The notes beneath the pieces were generated by a model, which ran no database searches, was not told the DNA's origin, and saw only the letters and a list, made by a program, of their open reading frames with translations. The translations under genes and the position numbers were made by a program. Positions 34,739 through 46,265 of a DNA stretch of 64,000 nt are shown here, one piece after another (position 1 is the first letter of the stretch; every line of letters starts with the position of its first letter). Source of the DNA: Loxodes magnus (taxonomy: Eukaryota; Ciliophora; Karyorelictea; Loxodida; Loxodidae); the NCBI GenBank assembly GCA_946699065.1, contig CAMPDV010000372.1:124001-188000 (forward strand). Reading direction: 5' to 3'.

Positions 34739-35245
34739 TATACTTCTTAAGAAAATGGATAACGAGCCCTAGTTAGCTAGTAGGTAATCCGCGCAGTGTA
34801 AACTGCATTACGAGTACTCTCACAATAGATGTCATAACGGATGAATATGAACGTACCCTTGATGTGATAAGACATACTTATTAGTGATACATGAAGCTGA
34901 TTTAGTGGCTCAGTACCAGTGCTTGAGCAACACGTACAAAATTCCATGTCTTAAAGTTCTCCCGTCTTCACTTGTCACTAATTTTGAAAGGAGCTGGAAA
35001 ATACCTAATGACATTAATTAGATCAATTAAAATTTTTATGTAGAATAATTTAATTAGGAGTGATATTTAGTACAAGAATGGAATTTCTCTATACCCTTCT
35101 AACTCCATCCTTCAAAAAGAATTTCAAGAATTTATAGAAAAGAGGTAATCAATTTTTTATTTTAAAAGCAGAGAGAAGAAGAAAGTATGATCCAGAGAAT
35201 TAAAAATAAATCAAGAGAATGTGAATCAAGAGTTTCAAAAACCAT
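34739..35245 (-). repeat. F6 short repeat, copy 1
   Basis: This ~500-bp repeat has five copies in the window (also 57560, 60602, 61815 and 62988). Its most conserved part, read on -, is a GCAGT-TTAC-ACTGC hairpin followed by GGATTACCTACTAGCTAACT. It lies directly after the tail of F1 copy 2 in the same arrangement as at 61812-61830. No coding content. Confidence 0.72.
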
Positions 35246-36920
35246 AAAATGGAGAGCTTAAAAATGATGATACCATTTTAATTCGTTTATATATATGAAA
35301 AATAAAATTTAAATTTAAAGAATAAAAATTTAAATCCTTTAAATATTTTATATCGCTTTTTTATTTTATAATTTGATGAATTTTAAGGGAATTAAACATT
35401 TTCTAATTAATCTATATTTTTCTCTAGTCGCATAAATTTTAATTTTATATTCAATAAAAAAATATTTTCTTTAAATATTATTTTGAATAAATATAACTAA
35501 GGTCTATAAAAAAGAGATTTATTAAAAATGATAAAGCTTTGAAAAACTTCTCTTTAAACTTTAAATTTTTTGAGTTAAATTAAAAAAATTATATTGATAT
35601 AAAGTTTATATATTTTTTTTAAATAGAGCAATGTATTTTTTCGAAAAAAACGACATTAAAATAAAACAAAAATAGCAAGATAAAAAAGATAAAAAAGGAA
35701 CTATATTAAACAAAATTTTTATAACGTTATTAATAATTTTAAGTAGATATAGAATAAAAATATATGCTGTAGCATTAATAAGAATGTAAAATAAATATTA
35801 TAAAGAACGAATAAAAATTTTAGATACTTTAAAATGGCAATAAACTTTCAGAGTAAAATACTGTTAAAATAAAAAATGAGTTATATAGAATAATAATTAG
35901 CTATCATGCAAATTATTTTGAAATTAATATGAATATTACCTTTAAAGATTTAGTTTAGATAAGTTTAATAATTAATATATATAATATTAATAATAAAATA
36001 AGATTAGTAAAACTTTACTAATATTTAAAATATTGAATATTAGTAAATAGATATAAATTAGGTGTAAGTACGAAAATAAAAATATACATAAATAATTATT
36101 TTTTATGCATAAAATAGTTTAAATTTAAAATAAATAAAAACCGAATAAAAGTGAAAAATATCAATAATTATAATAATTAAAAAAATCGAATATTAGATTC
36201 AGAAAGAATGCTTAAAAAAATTGAATTTGATTTACTAAATTTAAATAAAATAAAAGACAAAACATTTTATTAAAAAATATAAAGTAAAATACTTTAATAG
36301 AATAAAATAATTATTTTAGCACAATTTATAAGTTTACGTGATAAAAATAATTAAATAATTTAAATATTATTTTTTAGAACTTAAAGCTATTTTGATCTTT
36401 AGCTTAAAAATTTTATTTAGATTATAATTAATTTCTTAAAAGAAAGAAAAATTTCCAAAAATATTAAAAACAAATTAAATTAGAAAATATATAAAAATAT
36501 TTGAAAAATAGTTTATAACAACTTTTTATGAAAGATTCAAACGGAATTGTTAGTAACTTGAAACTGCTTGAAATATAAATACTAAATATTTAACAAGAAA
36601 GCATCAAAAATGCAATTAAAAAATAAAAATAATCAAAAATTTTATTTATTAAAGTTGATTATTTTTATAATCGAATATATTTTAAGCATAAAATGGATAA
36701 AATTTGGAATTAATATTCTGATTTATGCTATTTTTTTTTCTTTAATGATTATTTTCGTTTTTCTTAAAATCCACTAATTACTGTTTCAAGCATTAAGTAA
36801 GTTCCTTCTTTGCGTGACTGAATTTTAGAAAGGCATTACATGGTTAAACTTTAAGATATCTAAGTGATTAAATAATTTGATAAAGTTTTCTAGCAAGCTT
36901 TGAATATATAGTCTTAAAGG
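35246..36920. other. very AT-rich block
   Basis: A-rich sequence with almost no G/C and no gene or repeat recognised. Confidence 0.55.
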
Positions 36921-36923
36921 CTT

Positions 36924-37742
36924 AATGGTTCATATTCTTTCTAGAATAATATTAAGAAGTAGTTACCCTTTAAGAACAAAAGCATTTCTTATATTTTTCC
37001 TAAAAGTTTACTTTCAGACCTTAGACATATTTGAAGGTGAAAATGTTGAGAAATTGAAACCATACTTGCAATAACTAGCGTTATTAAGCCTGATTGAAAA
37101 ATTATAGATTTTGGCATATTTTTTGGTTTCTATTCTCTGAAAATGGCTGCATTTCTTGATTAAAATTAAGGTGGAATGATTTTTTCATTCGATGCTAATT
37201 CAATTTGTTAATGCCTCACTATGATTTAATAATTTTAAAAAGGTTTCTTAAGTTTATAATTATGCTATATACAACTAAACTAAAGAAGTTTAATTCTTGT
37301 TAAATAAAGAAGGTAGAGTTAGTACTTTGAAGTCAATAAAAAATAAAATATTAGAATTTGGACTTAAAGCTCCTTTAGACTACCAAAGAACACTTAAATA
37401 TAAAATTTTAGCTATAAAACTAGACGATTTTTTCCTCCAGAAACTCTACCTGAAGTATAACTAATAAAGATAGATATAGAAAATGCAGAAATAATGGCTT
37501 TATAAGGAGCGAGAAATATCATTAAGCGATCAAAAGATGTAATAATTATTATAGAAAGGAGATTTTCAATTACTAAGATAATAGACAATGCTTAACTAGA
37601 CGAAATTATGAACTGACTAGTCTAAGAAGATTTAATTTTCTTTATTTTAAACAGCTAGAATGCTTTGTAAAAGTATGACTGTGACGAAATTACCAAATAT
37701 TGAGGTTATCAAAACTATAAGCTATATAAAATATTTATTTGA
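36924..37742 (+). pseudogene. FkbM-family methyltransferase, frameshifted
   Basis: This is an SAM-dependent methyltransferase of the FkbM type. The N-terminus is MVHILSRII...FEGENVEKLKPYLQ. The SAM-binding motif follows as KPD-UGA-KIIDFGIFFGFYSLKMAAF and then GGMIFSFDAN (the FEPN-like motif). Next come VYNYAIYNQTKEVQFLLNKEG and RVSTLK, then AIKLDDFFPPETLPEV. The family's KIDVEGAE motif appears as LIKIDIENAEIMALQGARNI, followed by VIIIIER. The C-terminus is EIMN-UGA-LVQED...KY-UGA-GYQNYKLYKIF and TGA at 37740. TGA stands at Trp positions three times. Single-base losses break the frame near 37070, 37190 and at the T6 run near 37425. About 270 codons, normal for the family. The gene is either decayed or affected by homopolymer errors. 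Confidence 0.84.
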
Positions 37743-37859
37743 AGATTAACTTTAAATTTTCTTTTAATTAAAAGTAAAATTCTTTTAATGCAAGTAATGT
37801 GACTTCAAACTATTGTTTCAAAATAATATCTCTTCACTACTTATTTATATTGATTAATT

Positions 37860-38445
37860 ATTAGCATTTAATTTTGAGGAAAGCTAAATTCTCGCTGCGC
37901 GACATTCTTTAAAAGGTCTTTGATGAACATACAGGGATTTTATACTAATCAGATTCTGCAAACAGGACTTCCATGTTTATTGAATGCATATTCCACTTCA
38001 AGCCTATACCAAAGCTGAATAACCTCCTGATGTATTTCTTCAAAATCTTGAATCCAACTAGGAACCTCCTTCAGGATTGGAAATACAATCAGGCAATTTA
38101 AAATTTTTGCTTTCATCATTCTTTAAGTTTTCTTTGTTTTTCTATATAAACTATTTTTAAACAGTTAGCTTGAATCATCTAAGATGCTTAAATCATAGAT
38201 AAACTTTAGATTTTTACTAATTTTCTCTTTAAAAATGGAAATTTTCATCTATTGTGCTAATTTTAGATAACAATTGAACCATTTTGAATTAACTCCATTT
38301 CATTCTTCTTTATCTACTTAAATACCCTCTATCAAAACCTGTTGTAAGCTATGCTGTTTAACCTTTTTGAAATAAAGAGAATATTTACTACTCAATTTTA
38401 ATTTAGAAATTCATAGTTTTCTAATATCTAGTCAGTTAAACTAGA
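37860..38445 (-). CDS. unassigned protein, 5' end abutted by gag insertion
   Basis: A single frame of about 190 codons reads from ~38445 down to ~37860. It includes LDIRKLWISKLKLSSKYSLY, QQVLIEGIQVDKEE-UGA-NGVNSK, FKEKISKNLKFIYDLSILDD, LIVFPILKEVPSWIQDFEEI and VIQLWYRLEVEYAFNKHGSP. TGA at two places fits Trp. Composition is balanced and hydrophobic periodicity is alpha-helical. No family recognised. It is convergent with the FkbM frame. Its upstream end stops where gag-derived sequence begins (38450), so the N-terminal part may have been split off by insertion. Confidence 0.45.
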
Positions 38446-38449
38446 TCGG

Positions 38450-38580
38450 ATGTAAGAAAGTATGAAGAAGCAATTTTACAATTAAGGGGGAAAATCAAAG
38501 AATTAATGAAAAATATTGAAGACTTAATTAATCTGTTACCAATATTACGTCATCAAAAATCTAAAGTAACATAATAACAA
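38450..38580 (+). pseudogene. gag-like ORF1 fragment
   Basis: RYEEAILQLRGKIKELMKNI followed by EDLINLLPILRHQ aligns with NYEETTYNLGEKIRELMSNI and EDQNNELLILRRQ of the 30677 gag ORF. Only this coiled-coil segment remains, directly upstream of a second gag element of a different subfamily. Confidence 0.6.
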
Positions 38581-38616
38581 ACAGAGAAAAAATTTAAGAA
38601 ATATAGAAAAAAAATG

Positions 38617-39520
38617 TCAGGATTCAAACCGGGATTCTTCGTGGCTCCTAAAAAGTAGGAGTTAACTACATCCTAGAAAGGTAGGAAAAGGAAAAGGGTA
38701 ACAAAAAGATCACTCATCAGGATGAATCTCTCATATCTGAAGAAAAGCATAGGAAATAGGCTAAGAATATTATGCGCTTGGAAGTCTCGAATCTCACCAC
38801 ATAATAGTAAATAAGCTATGATTAGCTGATTAAAGTAGTGATAGATCTCCATGAAAAGATCAAAAAGTTGAAGAAAGAAAATAAGAAGTTAATGGAAAAA
38901 CTTGAACTTGCAGAGAAAATAAAATCGAGATTCATGACCTAAGAAAGAGACCTTAACGCATTTTGAAATATATCGCAAGACTAGAGCAGTTAATCTCAAA
39001 ACTAACAATAGAAGCAGAAAGAAATAATCAGCAAATTATAAAAAATAGAAGAAAATCAGTACAAATTGCAGCTTTAAATTGAATTGAAAAAATAAAGGAA
39101 TTATCCAATGATAATTGAAGGTTAAAATAATTCAAGATTTAAACCTAAACGATAAGCGAAAAGATGTTACTATTGTAACCAACAAAAGCATCTGTGGAAA
39201 AGATGCTAGAAATTTCTCAATTTCAAGTAAGAATATTGAAACTATTAGAAGTAGTTAGAGAACAAAAGGAAGAAACAATAACAAATAAAGCTATCAAGAG
39301 AAAGAGAAAGATTATACTGTAACATATTTGGGGAAATTTACGAGAAAAAAGACATCTAGCATCTAGGCGAAAGAAGAATTAAAGGACAACATGCATGGAA
39401 AGTAGAAGAGTTGTAGAGATTTTCAGAGTTCTATATTAAGCCTCTAGAGCAATCTAGAGGTTGGCGGGAAAGAGGTTGAAATACCTCTAAGAACACCAAA
39501 CATTTAATTTTGTATTTGTA
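38617..39520 (+). pseudogene. gag-like ORF1 element, near-complete
   Basis: Starts MSGFKPGFFVAPKKQE. It continues ISEEKHRKQAKNIMRLEVSN, then QQISYDQLIKVVIDLHEKIK (coiled coil to ~38950), DLNAF-UGA-NISQDQ, SMIIE-type PMIIEGQNNSR, and an intact knuckle CYYCNQQKHLWKRC (~39167-39208, Trp as TGG). RLYCNIFGEIYEKKD follows, the post-knuckle motif. One frameshift lies near 38680. The frame runs to the 3' hairpins at 39441-39500. An 85-90% similar copy lies at 50268. No ORF2 follows. Confidence 0.78.
39441..39500 (+). other. tandem 3' hairpins of gag element
   Basis: CCTCTAGA-GCAA-TCTAGAGG is a perfect 8-bp stem with a GNRA tetraloop. The second hairpin is AGAGGT-TGAAAT-ACCTCT inside a weaker GG(CG)...(AC)ACC stem. 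It is followed by T-rich sequence. Confidence 0.62.
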
Positions 39521-39559
39521 TCTATAGCAACCAGAGACTTTATGAGCAATCACAATCGA

Positions 39560-39990
39560 TAGTTAGGCAATAATAAAATATATTTATAGAAAGAGATTAA
39601 TCTAATTTAATTGATTAAGAAAAATAATTAAGAGAAGAATGATATAAATTACAAAAGAAAATAGAGAAATTGGAAAAAAGTGTTTTGAAAGCAAACCCAG
39701 GAAAAATATATAAAAAACTGCTACATTGTAAATCAATTTACAATATTAATTAAAAAATTGAGCATAAAGATAACTAAAATTAAGAGAGAAGCAAAGAAAA
39801 TGAAGGATGATGAATAAACTCTGAATAACTAAAAATGGAGTCAATAAATAGAAAACTTTATCAAGAACTGAAGATAATTATTAGTGATAATCTACCATAT
39901 ATAAAAAAGTTGTGCTATCCATCCATGATAAAAATAAGAGGCAGCAAATACTAGTTTGAAAGCCAAGAGGAAGTTTAAAATTTAGCTTTC
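39560..39990 (+). pseudogene. decayed gag-like fragment (uncertain)
   Basis: A Lys/Asn/Gln-rich frame contains NCYIVNQ, resembling the start of a zinc knuckle with one base lost (CYIC...). In the shifted frame LKMESINRKLYQELKIII follows, then KIRGSKYQFESQEEVQNLAF. The order resembles the gag copies but the His and last Cys are not clear. Confidence 0.32.
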
Positions 39991-41405
39991 AAAATATTAT
40001 TATTATTAATATAAAGTAAGAAAAAGTATTAAATTTTTTGAAAGTTACTATTTAATGTTAATTAAGCAAGTTTTCCTTTTTTATATAAATAAGTAATTTT
40101 TGCTTAATTTTCAATTTTTATTTATTATTAATATAACTTTTAGAAAATAGTCATAATTGTAAAATAAGAGAGGAACTATTCAAAATAATTAGAATGTGAT
40201 TATTAAAAATAAATAAGCACATCTTTTTGATAGGCACTGGGCATTTTGTAAACCAATAAAGTTTTTTTATCATATGGGCAAATTATTTAATTCCTTTATA
40301 GTGATTTTTTTCAGAGATTTATTTTTATTGATTAAAAATATTAATTTTTATTTTTGCTAAGGATAGTTATTTTTATAGATTTTAAAATCCTTTAATTCCT
40401 TTTTAAGGAATTTTTATGGAAAAAAACTGGACTTCATTGGAAATGAGTAATATACTTTAAATATGATCTTTACAACTTAAAGCAATATTTCTAGAAATAA
40501 TTTTAACGAATAGTAATATTAAATATATTTTAGAATTGTTAATGATTTCTTTAATAGAAAGGAAAAATAGTATAAAATATTTTATTATATAAGCATTATT
40601 TTAATTTAACTTTTAATCCTTTTTACTCTTACTTTCTTAAGTTAATTATTTCTGATTACTTTAAAAAAAAAATTTAATTTGCATCCTTTAAGAAATTTAG
40701 TCTTTCTGTATCTAATTTTTTAACTTTAAATATTCATGCTTCAATATATTAATAATATTAATTACACTTAGTTTCTAATTTAATTTACCATCTTTTGCTA
40801 AATTATCATATTTCCTTCCATCAATCATTTGATTTCATAGATGATCATAACTTTACTATTGATAAATATCTACCACAACTCATTTTAAATTCTACATTGA
40901 CTCTAAATTTCTTCTATAGAGTATTTATGGCTTAATCTATAATATGATAATTATTTTCACATCATCTAATTTCTCGATTTGGAGATTCTTAAATATTTTT
41001 CAAACTCTTAACATTTTTCAAGTAAAGTTAAACTTATTAAAAAAAGACTGCGATTATTTTATTTTTGAAGATATTAAGTTTAAGGATTTATAAATTTCTA
41101 TAGTTTAGAAATTCTTATTTTAAAGTTTTCAAACCTCTGATAACTTTATATTTTTTTAGAATGCTTCTTATGTTCAATCTGTAATATAGGATTTATTTTA
41201 ATTTTCTTAACTAAATTAGACAATTTATAATTGAGCATTTTTTTTTCTGCAGTACTTCAAATATAAAAGAGTGATTTTTATATAAGAGGCCAATTTATAA
41301 TTAATTTAAATTTTAGTATTAGTTCTCTTATCTTATTTCATAAATTAAAAATTCCTCACTTCTCTTCTTAGATTTTTATTTAATATTATTGATATGATTA
41401 TGCAA
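39991..41405. other. AT-rich stretch
   Basis: T-rich, with no recognised gene or repeat. Confidence 0.5.
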
Positions 41406-41406
41406 A

Positions 41407-41738
41407 TTTTTTCATATAAATAAACTCGATTATAGAGCGTAGAACTCTCGATGGTGCGCTGCTCTTTAAATTAATTTTATTCAAAGTTAATAAAATTTCT
41501 CCTTGGAAGTTTCCTCCAGTGCTTCACTCCTTTGGAAATTCTGTCTTTTAATAGGGCATTGTCGGAGTGATGCCCCAAGAGACCTAATCGCCAGGCATTT
41601 TTCAAAAACCATTAATCAAGCCTCCAGTTCTTTCGTCTTGGCTCCTGCCAAGATTCTTTCTCAGCTTGTTGCTCCTGAAATACTTGCTGGTATTTTAAGT
41701 TAAGTTAATCTTAGTTTGAGTATTGCTCCTCCCTATTT
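41407..41738 (-). repeat. F3 SINE-like element, copy 2
   Basis: On -, it starts GGGAGGAGCAAT, has TTAAAATACCAGCAAGTATTTC in place of the CTGGTACCAG block, TTGGGGCATC...AACAATGCCCTATTAAAAGACA, and GCACTGGAGGAA. It ends with a GAGCAGCGCACCATCGAGAG...TTCTACGCTC hairpin and CTATAATCGAGTTTATTTA. It pairs with copy 4 (45936) as a subfamily. The 66-codon frame inside it is an artefact. Confidence 0.85.
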
Positions 41739-42569
41739 AAAATATATTAAATATAATATTTTCAAATTCCTTCACCCTTTTCCCAAAGAGTATTTCTTTT
41801 AATTAATATGAGTAATTTAGTGTTATTTCTAATTTCTAAATTTTCTTTTATTATGCTGAAAAATATCTCTTTGCAGATTAAAAATCCATAATTTAAATTA
41901 AAATATAAAGACAATATTGATTAACTTTGAATGTTTTAGGATTCATTTTGACGAATTGATAAATTATATGGATAATCATTTTTTGGACATTAAGATTATA
42001 TTCAGTAGCTCAGTTATAAATATAAACTCCAAGAGTAATGAATGCATACTTCAAATTTACAGGCTTCAAGCTACATCCATACAAGATAATTTCGTAAATG
42101 CATTTCCTTCAAGATCTAATATCCAACAAGGAATCTATTTAATTTCAGGGTAATATTCAGAAAATTCAAAACGATATTCCTACAATCTTTTGACTATTAG
42201 TTTTTATTAAGTTATAGCATTTTAATATTTACAATTACTTTTATGTTTTTTAACTTTTTTCTCAGTAAAGATTAAATTATTAATTTCTACTTATTGAAGC
42301 TTTATTCACAATTCTTTATTTATTTTTTTCTATTCTAATTCAATTAAACATTTAGAAACTTATATTTTCAGAAAATCTAATCTTTTACTATTGAAAATGA
42401 ATAAAAGCTTCCAAAAATTTTATTTTTGAATTAATAAAAAATGAAAGAAAAAAATTATGAAAAACATAGTTACTTTAATAAAAAGCAAAATAAAGCTAAT
42501 ATATTAAGAAGATTTAATTATATGCTAATGTAGAAACATCATAAGCATTAAATACTAAAATATATTAAA
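41739..42569. other. AT-rich stretch with an uncertain ORF
   Basis: A frame from ATG 41917 reads FDELINYMDNHFLDIKIIF then NECILQIYRLQATSIQDNF, fairly balanced for ~75 codons, but no family or supporting context was found. Everything else is A/T-rich. Confidence 0.3.
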
Positions 42570-42880
42570 AAAATTAGATTGTAAAGCGAGTAGCTCTTTA
42601 AAAAAATGTTTTATTATTTAATATAAAGGTCTTTTCGAAATCACTCCATGTGCTAGCATTCATTAGTACCAACTTTGTCTCAATAGAGCTGTGGAAAAAT
42701 GTTTTCCCTAAGAGACCTTAGAGTCTGAGAATCTTTCAACCTGTTGTTTCTTGATGCCTCAAAATCTGAGTTATTTCTTGACTCCTGCCAAGTTTTTTGC
42801 TCTTTTCTCAAACCACGAATACTTCCTAGCACCAAATTTTTTTTTCGTTGTTAGTAGGAGGATTGCATCTCCCTATTTAA
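42570..42880 (-). repeat. F3 SINE-like element, copy 3 (eroded)
   Basis: On -, GGGAGATGCAATCCTCC (5' GNRA hairpin, partly broken), CTAGGAAGTATTCGTGG, GGTCTCTTAGGG, and a 3' hairpin reduced to AAAGAGCTACTCGCTTTACAAT. More diverged than the other F3 copies, with an internal deletion in the terminal hairpin. Confidence 0.7.
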
Positions 42881-43090
42881 ACCAAACTATATAATAATCA
42901 AAAAAATTAAAATTAAGGAATTTCTTTTTTTTCTAAGCATTTAGTTTAGTCATATCTGTATATTGATAATTCTCTATATTTTTGCTATTAATGATTACTC
43001 TTATTTAAGCATTTTAACATTATGCTAATTAAATTTATCATCCTTTGATTTAAGCAAATTTTTAAACAGTGAAAATATTAGTTTAACTTA

Positions 43091-43690
43091 ATGAAGAAGG
43101 AGGACATTGTAAAATTTTTACTTCAACTGATAAAAGATAGAATAAGAGACATCCTGGAATTTAAAGAACAGATGAAAGCTAATAAAAAGGCCACAAATCA
43201 GGTTAGAACTCTAATATCTGAAGAAAAGCCTAAAAATAGGTTAAAATATCTTGAAGCAAGAGTATTGGATTTCACCATTGAGGAGCACAAATTTTCGATT
43301 AATTAGTTACCATAATTGGAAAAAGGCAAAGAGATTGAAAAAGATAATTATAACTTTATGATGATTTAAAATTCCAAGAAAAAACTAATTAAAATTATGT
43401 CGTAAGAATAGGGTTTAATACCTTATGAAATTTGCAGCAAATTTAAAGCAGCTTATTCTATATTTATTAACAAAAACGGTTTAAAATCAGAAAAATTACA
43501 AAATATTAGTGAGGATATGATGTAGATCGAAAAACTTGAAGATAAAGAACAAAATGGAGAAGAAAGAGATGCTAATTTTGCAATGAGGAAATAAATTATG
43601 CAGACGCTGACACAAATTTCTAAAATTTAATTAAAGATACTAAAAAGAATTTAGAGATATGTACCAATGATAGAAATTTAAATCAAATGA
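43091..43690 (+). CDS. gag-like ORF1 protein without zinc knuckle
   Basis: From ATG 43091 (MKKEDIVKFLLQLIK) a single frame of 199 codons runs to TGA at 43688. The part LISEEKPKNRLKYLEARVLD-FTIEEHKFSINQL aligns with the SEEKSRKQAKNIMRLEVSNL-TTQQQISYDQL block of other gag copies. A coiled coil and IMSQEQGLIPYEICSKFKAA follow, corresponding to MTQERDLNAF(W)NISQD. No internal TGA. No CCHC motif was found downstream, so the C-terminal half has been lost or has diverged. Flanked by SINE F3 copy 3 on the left. Confidence 0.58.
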
Positions 43691-43933
43691 AAATAAAAAA
43701 GAAAAAGAAAATCTATAAGGCATTGAAAAGAGAGTTTATAAGAAGAAATCCTAACTCAACTAACAAATAAAATAAGGTTTCCAAGATAAAAATGTAAAAA
43801 ACTCAAAAATTTTTGTAAACATCCAGATATTCTTTAAGCTGGAGTGAAAGAGATTATATAGTTTGAATATATCAAATTTTATTTATCATTATCCTTCGTG
43901 AAAAATATATAATCATTTAAAATATTGATAATT

Positions 43934-45352
43934 TCAATTAAATTAAGATATTATTAGATTTTTAATTGGGCTATATCTGCGTCAAATACTTAATGATATC
44001 CTCCCAATCTTTATTTTTAGTAGTATTATCTCTTATTGCGAATTATGCAATATCAAGAAGTTCTTCTCTGAAATTGCAACCAAGTTTTAAAGTGTAAATT
44101 CATTAAAGATGATTTTAAAAATGCTCTTTGAAATGAAAGAAATCGCAATATTTTCAAAAAATTTCTAAATGTTTCCAGGTCTTTTTTTCTAAGTATTTAA
44201 AGCATCGAAATGGGGGTTATCAAACATAGCAATGCTATTTAAAAAACTTTGGTCTTTTTTCTCCGAAAAATAGCAATTAATCAGTTTCATTCATGCTATT
44301 TTACTTGTAGAAATTACCAAGTCAATTTTTATCATATTAGAGTTTTTCTCAATTTTTAAGTAAATAAGATACATAAAGTTCATCGTATCCCTATCAAAAC
44401 TGTTACGAATGTATATTCTACATTCATTTGTAAATGAATTAAAACTTTTAATTTTCATCTCATGCGAATTTTTCTGTTGCATTAAAGAAAAGCTAAATAT
44501 AATCTTTTGCCTTGTAAGATAGAGAAACATAGAGCAAGCGTTAAGTAATTGTATGATCATAAAATTGTCAACTTTTAGTGCTGTAGAGATTTTTATAAAA
44601 ATGATAAAACTTAAAATTATTATATTCTTCGCCTCTTAGATACTCACAATTTTAAAGTGAAACATCGCTATCAGTTTACACTAATAGGTCTTGAGGTTAA
44701 AAAAATAGAGGTATTCATAATCTTTAATTTTGATATCATGAAATTTCTTCTGCCTTTTAACTAAAGTTCTTGGGTTTAGTTACATTGTAATAAACTATTT
44801 AGACTCCTCTTTTTTAAAGAAAGCTTAAAATTTATTGATACTCTTTACTTTCTCACTCTCATAAATTATTTTGCTAGAAAAAAACGACATTTCATCCACA
44901 TAATTAATAAAAGATTGTAACAAATGGTAAAATTGTTGAAACGTTTGCATTACATGAAAATGTAACAAACTTATTCTTTTAAAGCGTTGATCTTTATCAG
45001 ATTTTTTTGGCATCAATTTTTACACAGTTTTTTTATTCGTCGAAAAATTCTAAAAGCTAAATAGGAGATCGTAAAGCCTCTGTTGTATTTTTAAATTAAA
45101 CGTTTGAAGTAAAATATTTAGTAAAGTCTTTTAATTATAAGCTTTCTTAAATTTATTCGCTTAGTGTTAGATTGATATTTTTATAAAATACGCTATCTTT
45201 CTCCACTTCTTTGTTTTCTTAAAGTTAAGCATACTCTAGTTCTTATTCAACTTAGTCAGATTTTAAATTAGTATCATTAAAGTATTAAATTTAGATTTAA
45301 GTCTTTGAACTAACGTTTAAAGCATGAAAGTTGTAGATAAAATCCGTTTCAT
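43934..45352 (-). CDS. unassigned protein, intact 472-codon ORF
   Basis: One frame without any indel runs from ATG 45352 (MKRILSTTFMLQ) to TGA 43936-43934. Only two internal TGA codons occur (STSKIA-UGA-MKLI and SLSI-UGA-RRYS). The protein is Lys/Ile/Leu/Phe-rich with balanced Asp, Glu, Ser, Asn and Met. Examples are RFKRISLLHFHVMQTFQQFY, ESEKVKSINKFQAFFKK, NECRIYIRNSFDRDTMNF and GNIQKFFENIAISFISK. No signal peptide, membrane segment or catalytic motif was recognised. In-frame sequence continues upstream of 45352 to a TTTTTTTCAG at ~45390, which could be an intron 3' end or T-rich leader, so the true start may lie further up. This is one of two genes in the window with no frame break. Confidence 0.68.
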
Positions 45353-45399
45353 TAAGAAATGTATAATGATTCTAATTGCTCTATCAATCTGAAAAAAAG

Positions 45400-45930
45400 A
45401 AAATGCAAAAATATCAAAATGACACCAAAAAAATAACTAATAAGATAGTTATTTTAAATTTCATTATAATCTAAAGCATTAAAAAATTAAAAAACTAAAA
45501 TGCAGCAAAATTAAAATTAAAACTTTAAATAAGAAAATTAAAAAAATCGAAAATATATAAAAAGATCTAGAATTAAAATAAGGTAGCAAATTAAATTATT
45601 TTGAATATAAAAATAAACTAAGTTAAAATTGTAAATTCAATTAAGTGCTTGTAAAGATATTGAAATCATTATTAAGAGTTATCTAAACTTATCCAATAAT
45701 AATATATTATCGTTTTTCAAGATCATGAAGAGATTTATAGCGTTTTGATACTTAAGATAATTTATACTTATTATTTGGATTTTAGGTCAGTGACTAAAAT
45801 TCAAAATATTTCTTAAAAAAGGCTTAAAGCAACTTGTAAAAATTAATAATTTAATTTATAAGCATGATATATAATTATAATAAGCCAAAGGTAACTTGTA
45901 ATAGCAAATTCATATATTATATATAATATT
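45400..45930. other. AT-rich stretch
   Basis: A-rich. It could hold an upstream exon or the promoter of the 43934-45352 gene, but nothing can be assigned. Confidence 0.4.
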
Positions 45931-45935
45931 TTAAA

Positions 45936-46256
45936 TAGAGAGGAGCAATCCTCCAATTGAGATTAACTTATTGCATAGTACCAGCAAGTGCTTCAAGAGA
46001 AACAAACTGAACGAGAATCTTGACAGGAGCCAAGACGAAAGAATTGGAGGCATTGAGTAACGGTTTTTGAAAGATGCCTGACGATTAGGTCTCTTGGGGC
46101 ATCTCTCCAACAATGCCCTATTAGAAGACAGAATTTCCAAAGGAGCGAAGCACTGGAGGAATATTTCCAAGGAGAATATTATTAACATTAAATAAAATTA
46201 ATTTAAAGAGCTGCGCAGCATCGAGAGTTCTACGAACTCTATAATCGAGTTTATTT
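45936..46256 (+). repeat. F3 SINE-like element, copy 4
   Basis: 5' GAGAGGA-GCAA-TCCTCC hairpin, AGTACCAGCAAGTGCTTC, GGCATCTCTCCAACAATGCC, GAAGACAGAATTTCC, GCACTGGAGGAA. The 3' end is AAAGAGCTGCGCAGCATCGAG...TTCTACGAACTCTATAATCGAG + TTTATTTATTTA. It closely matches copy 2. Its tail meets the end of a minus-strand gag element at 46266. Confidence 0.87.
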
Positions 46257-46265
46257 ATTTATCAC

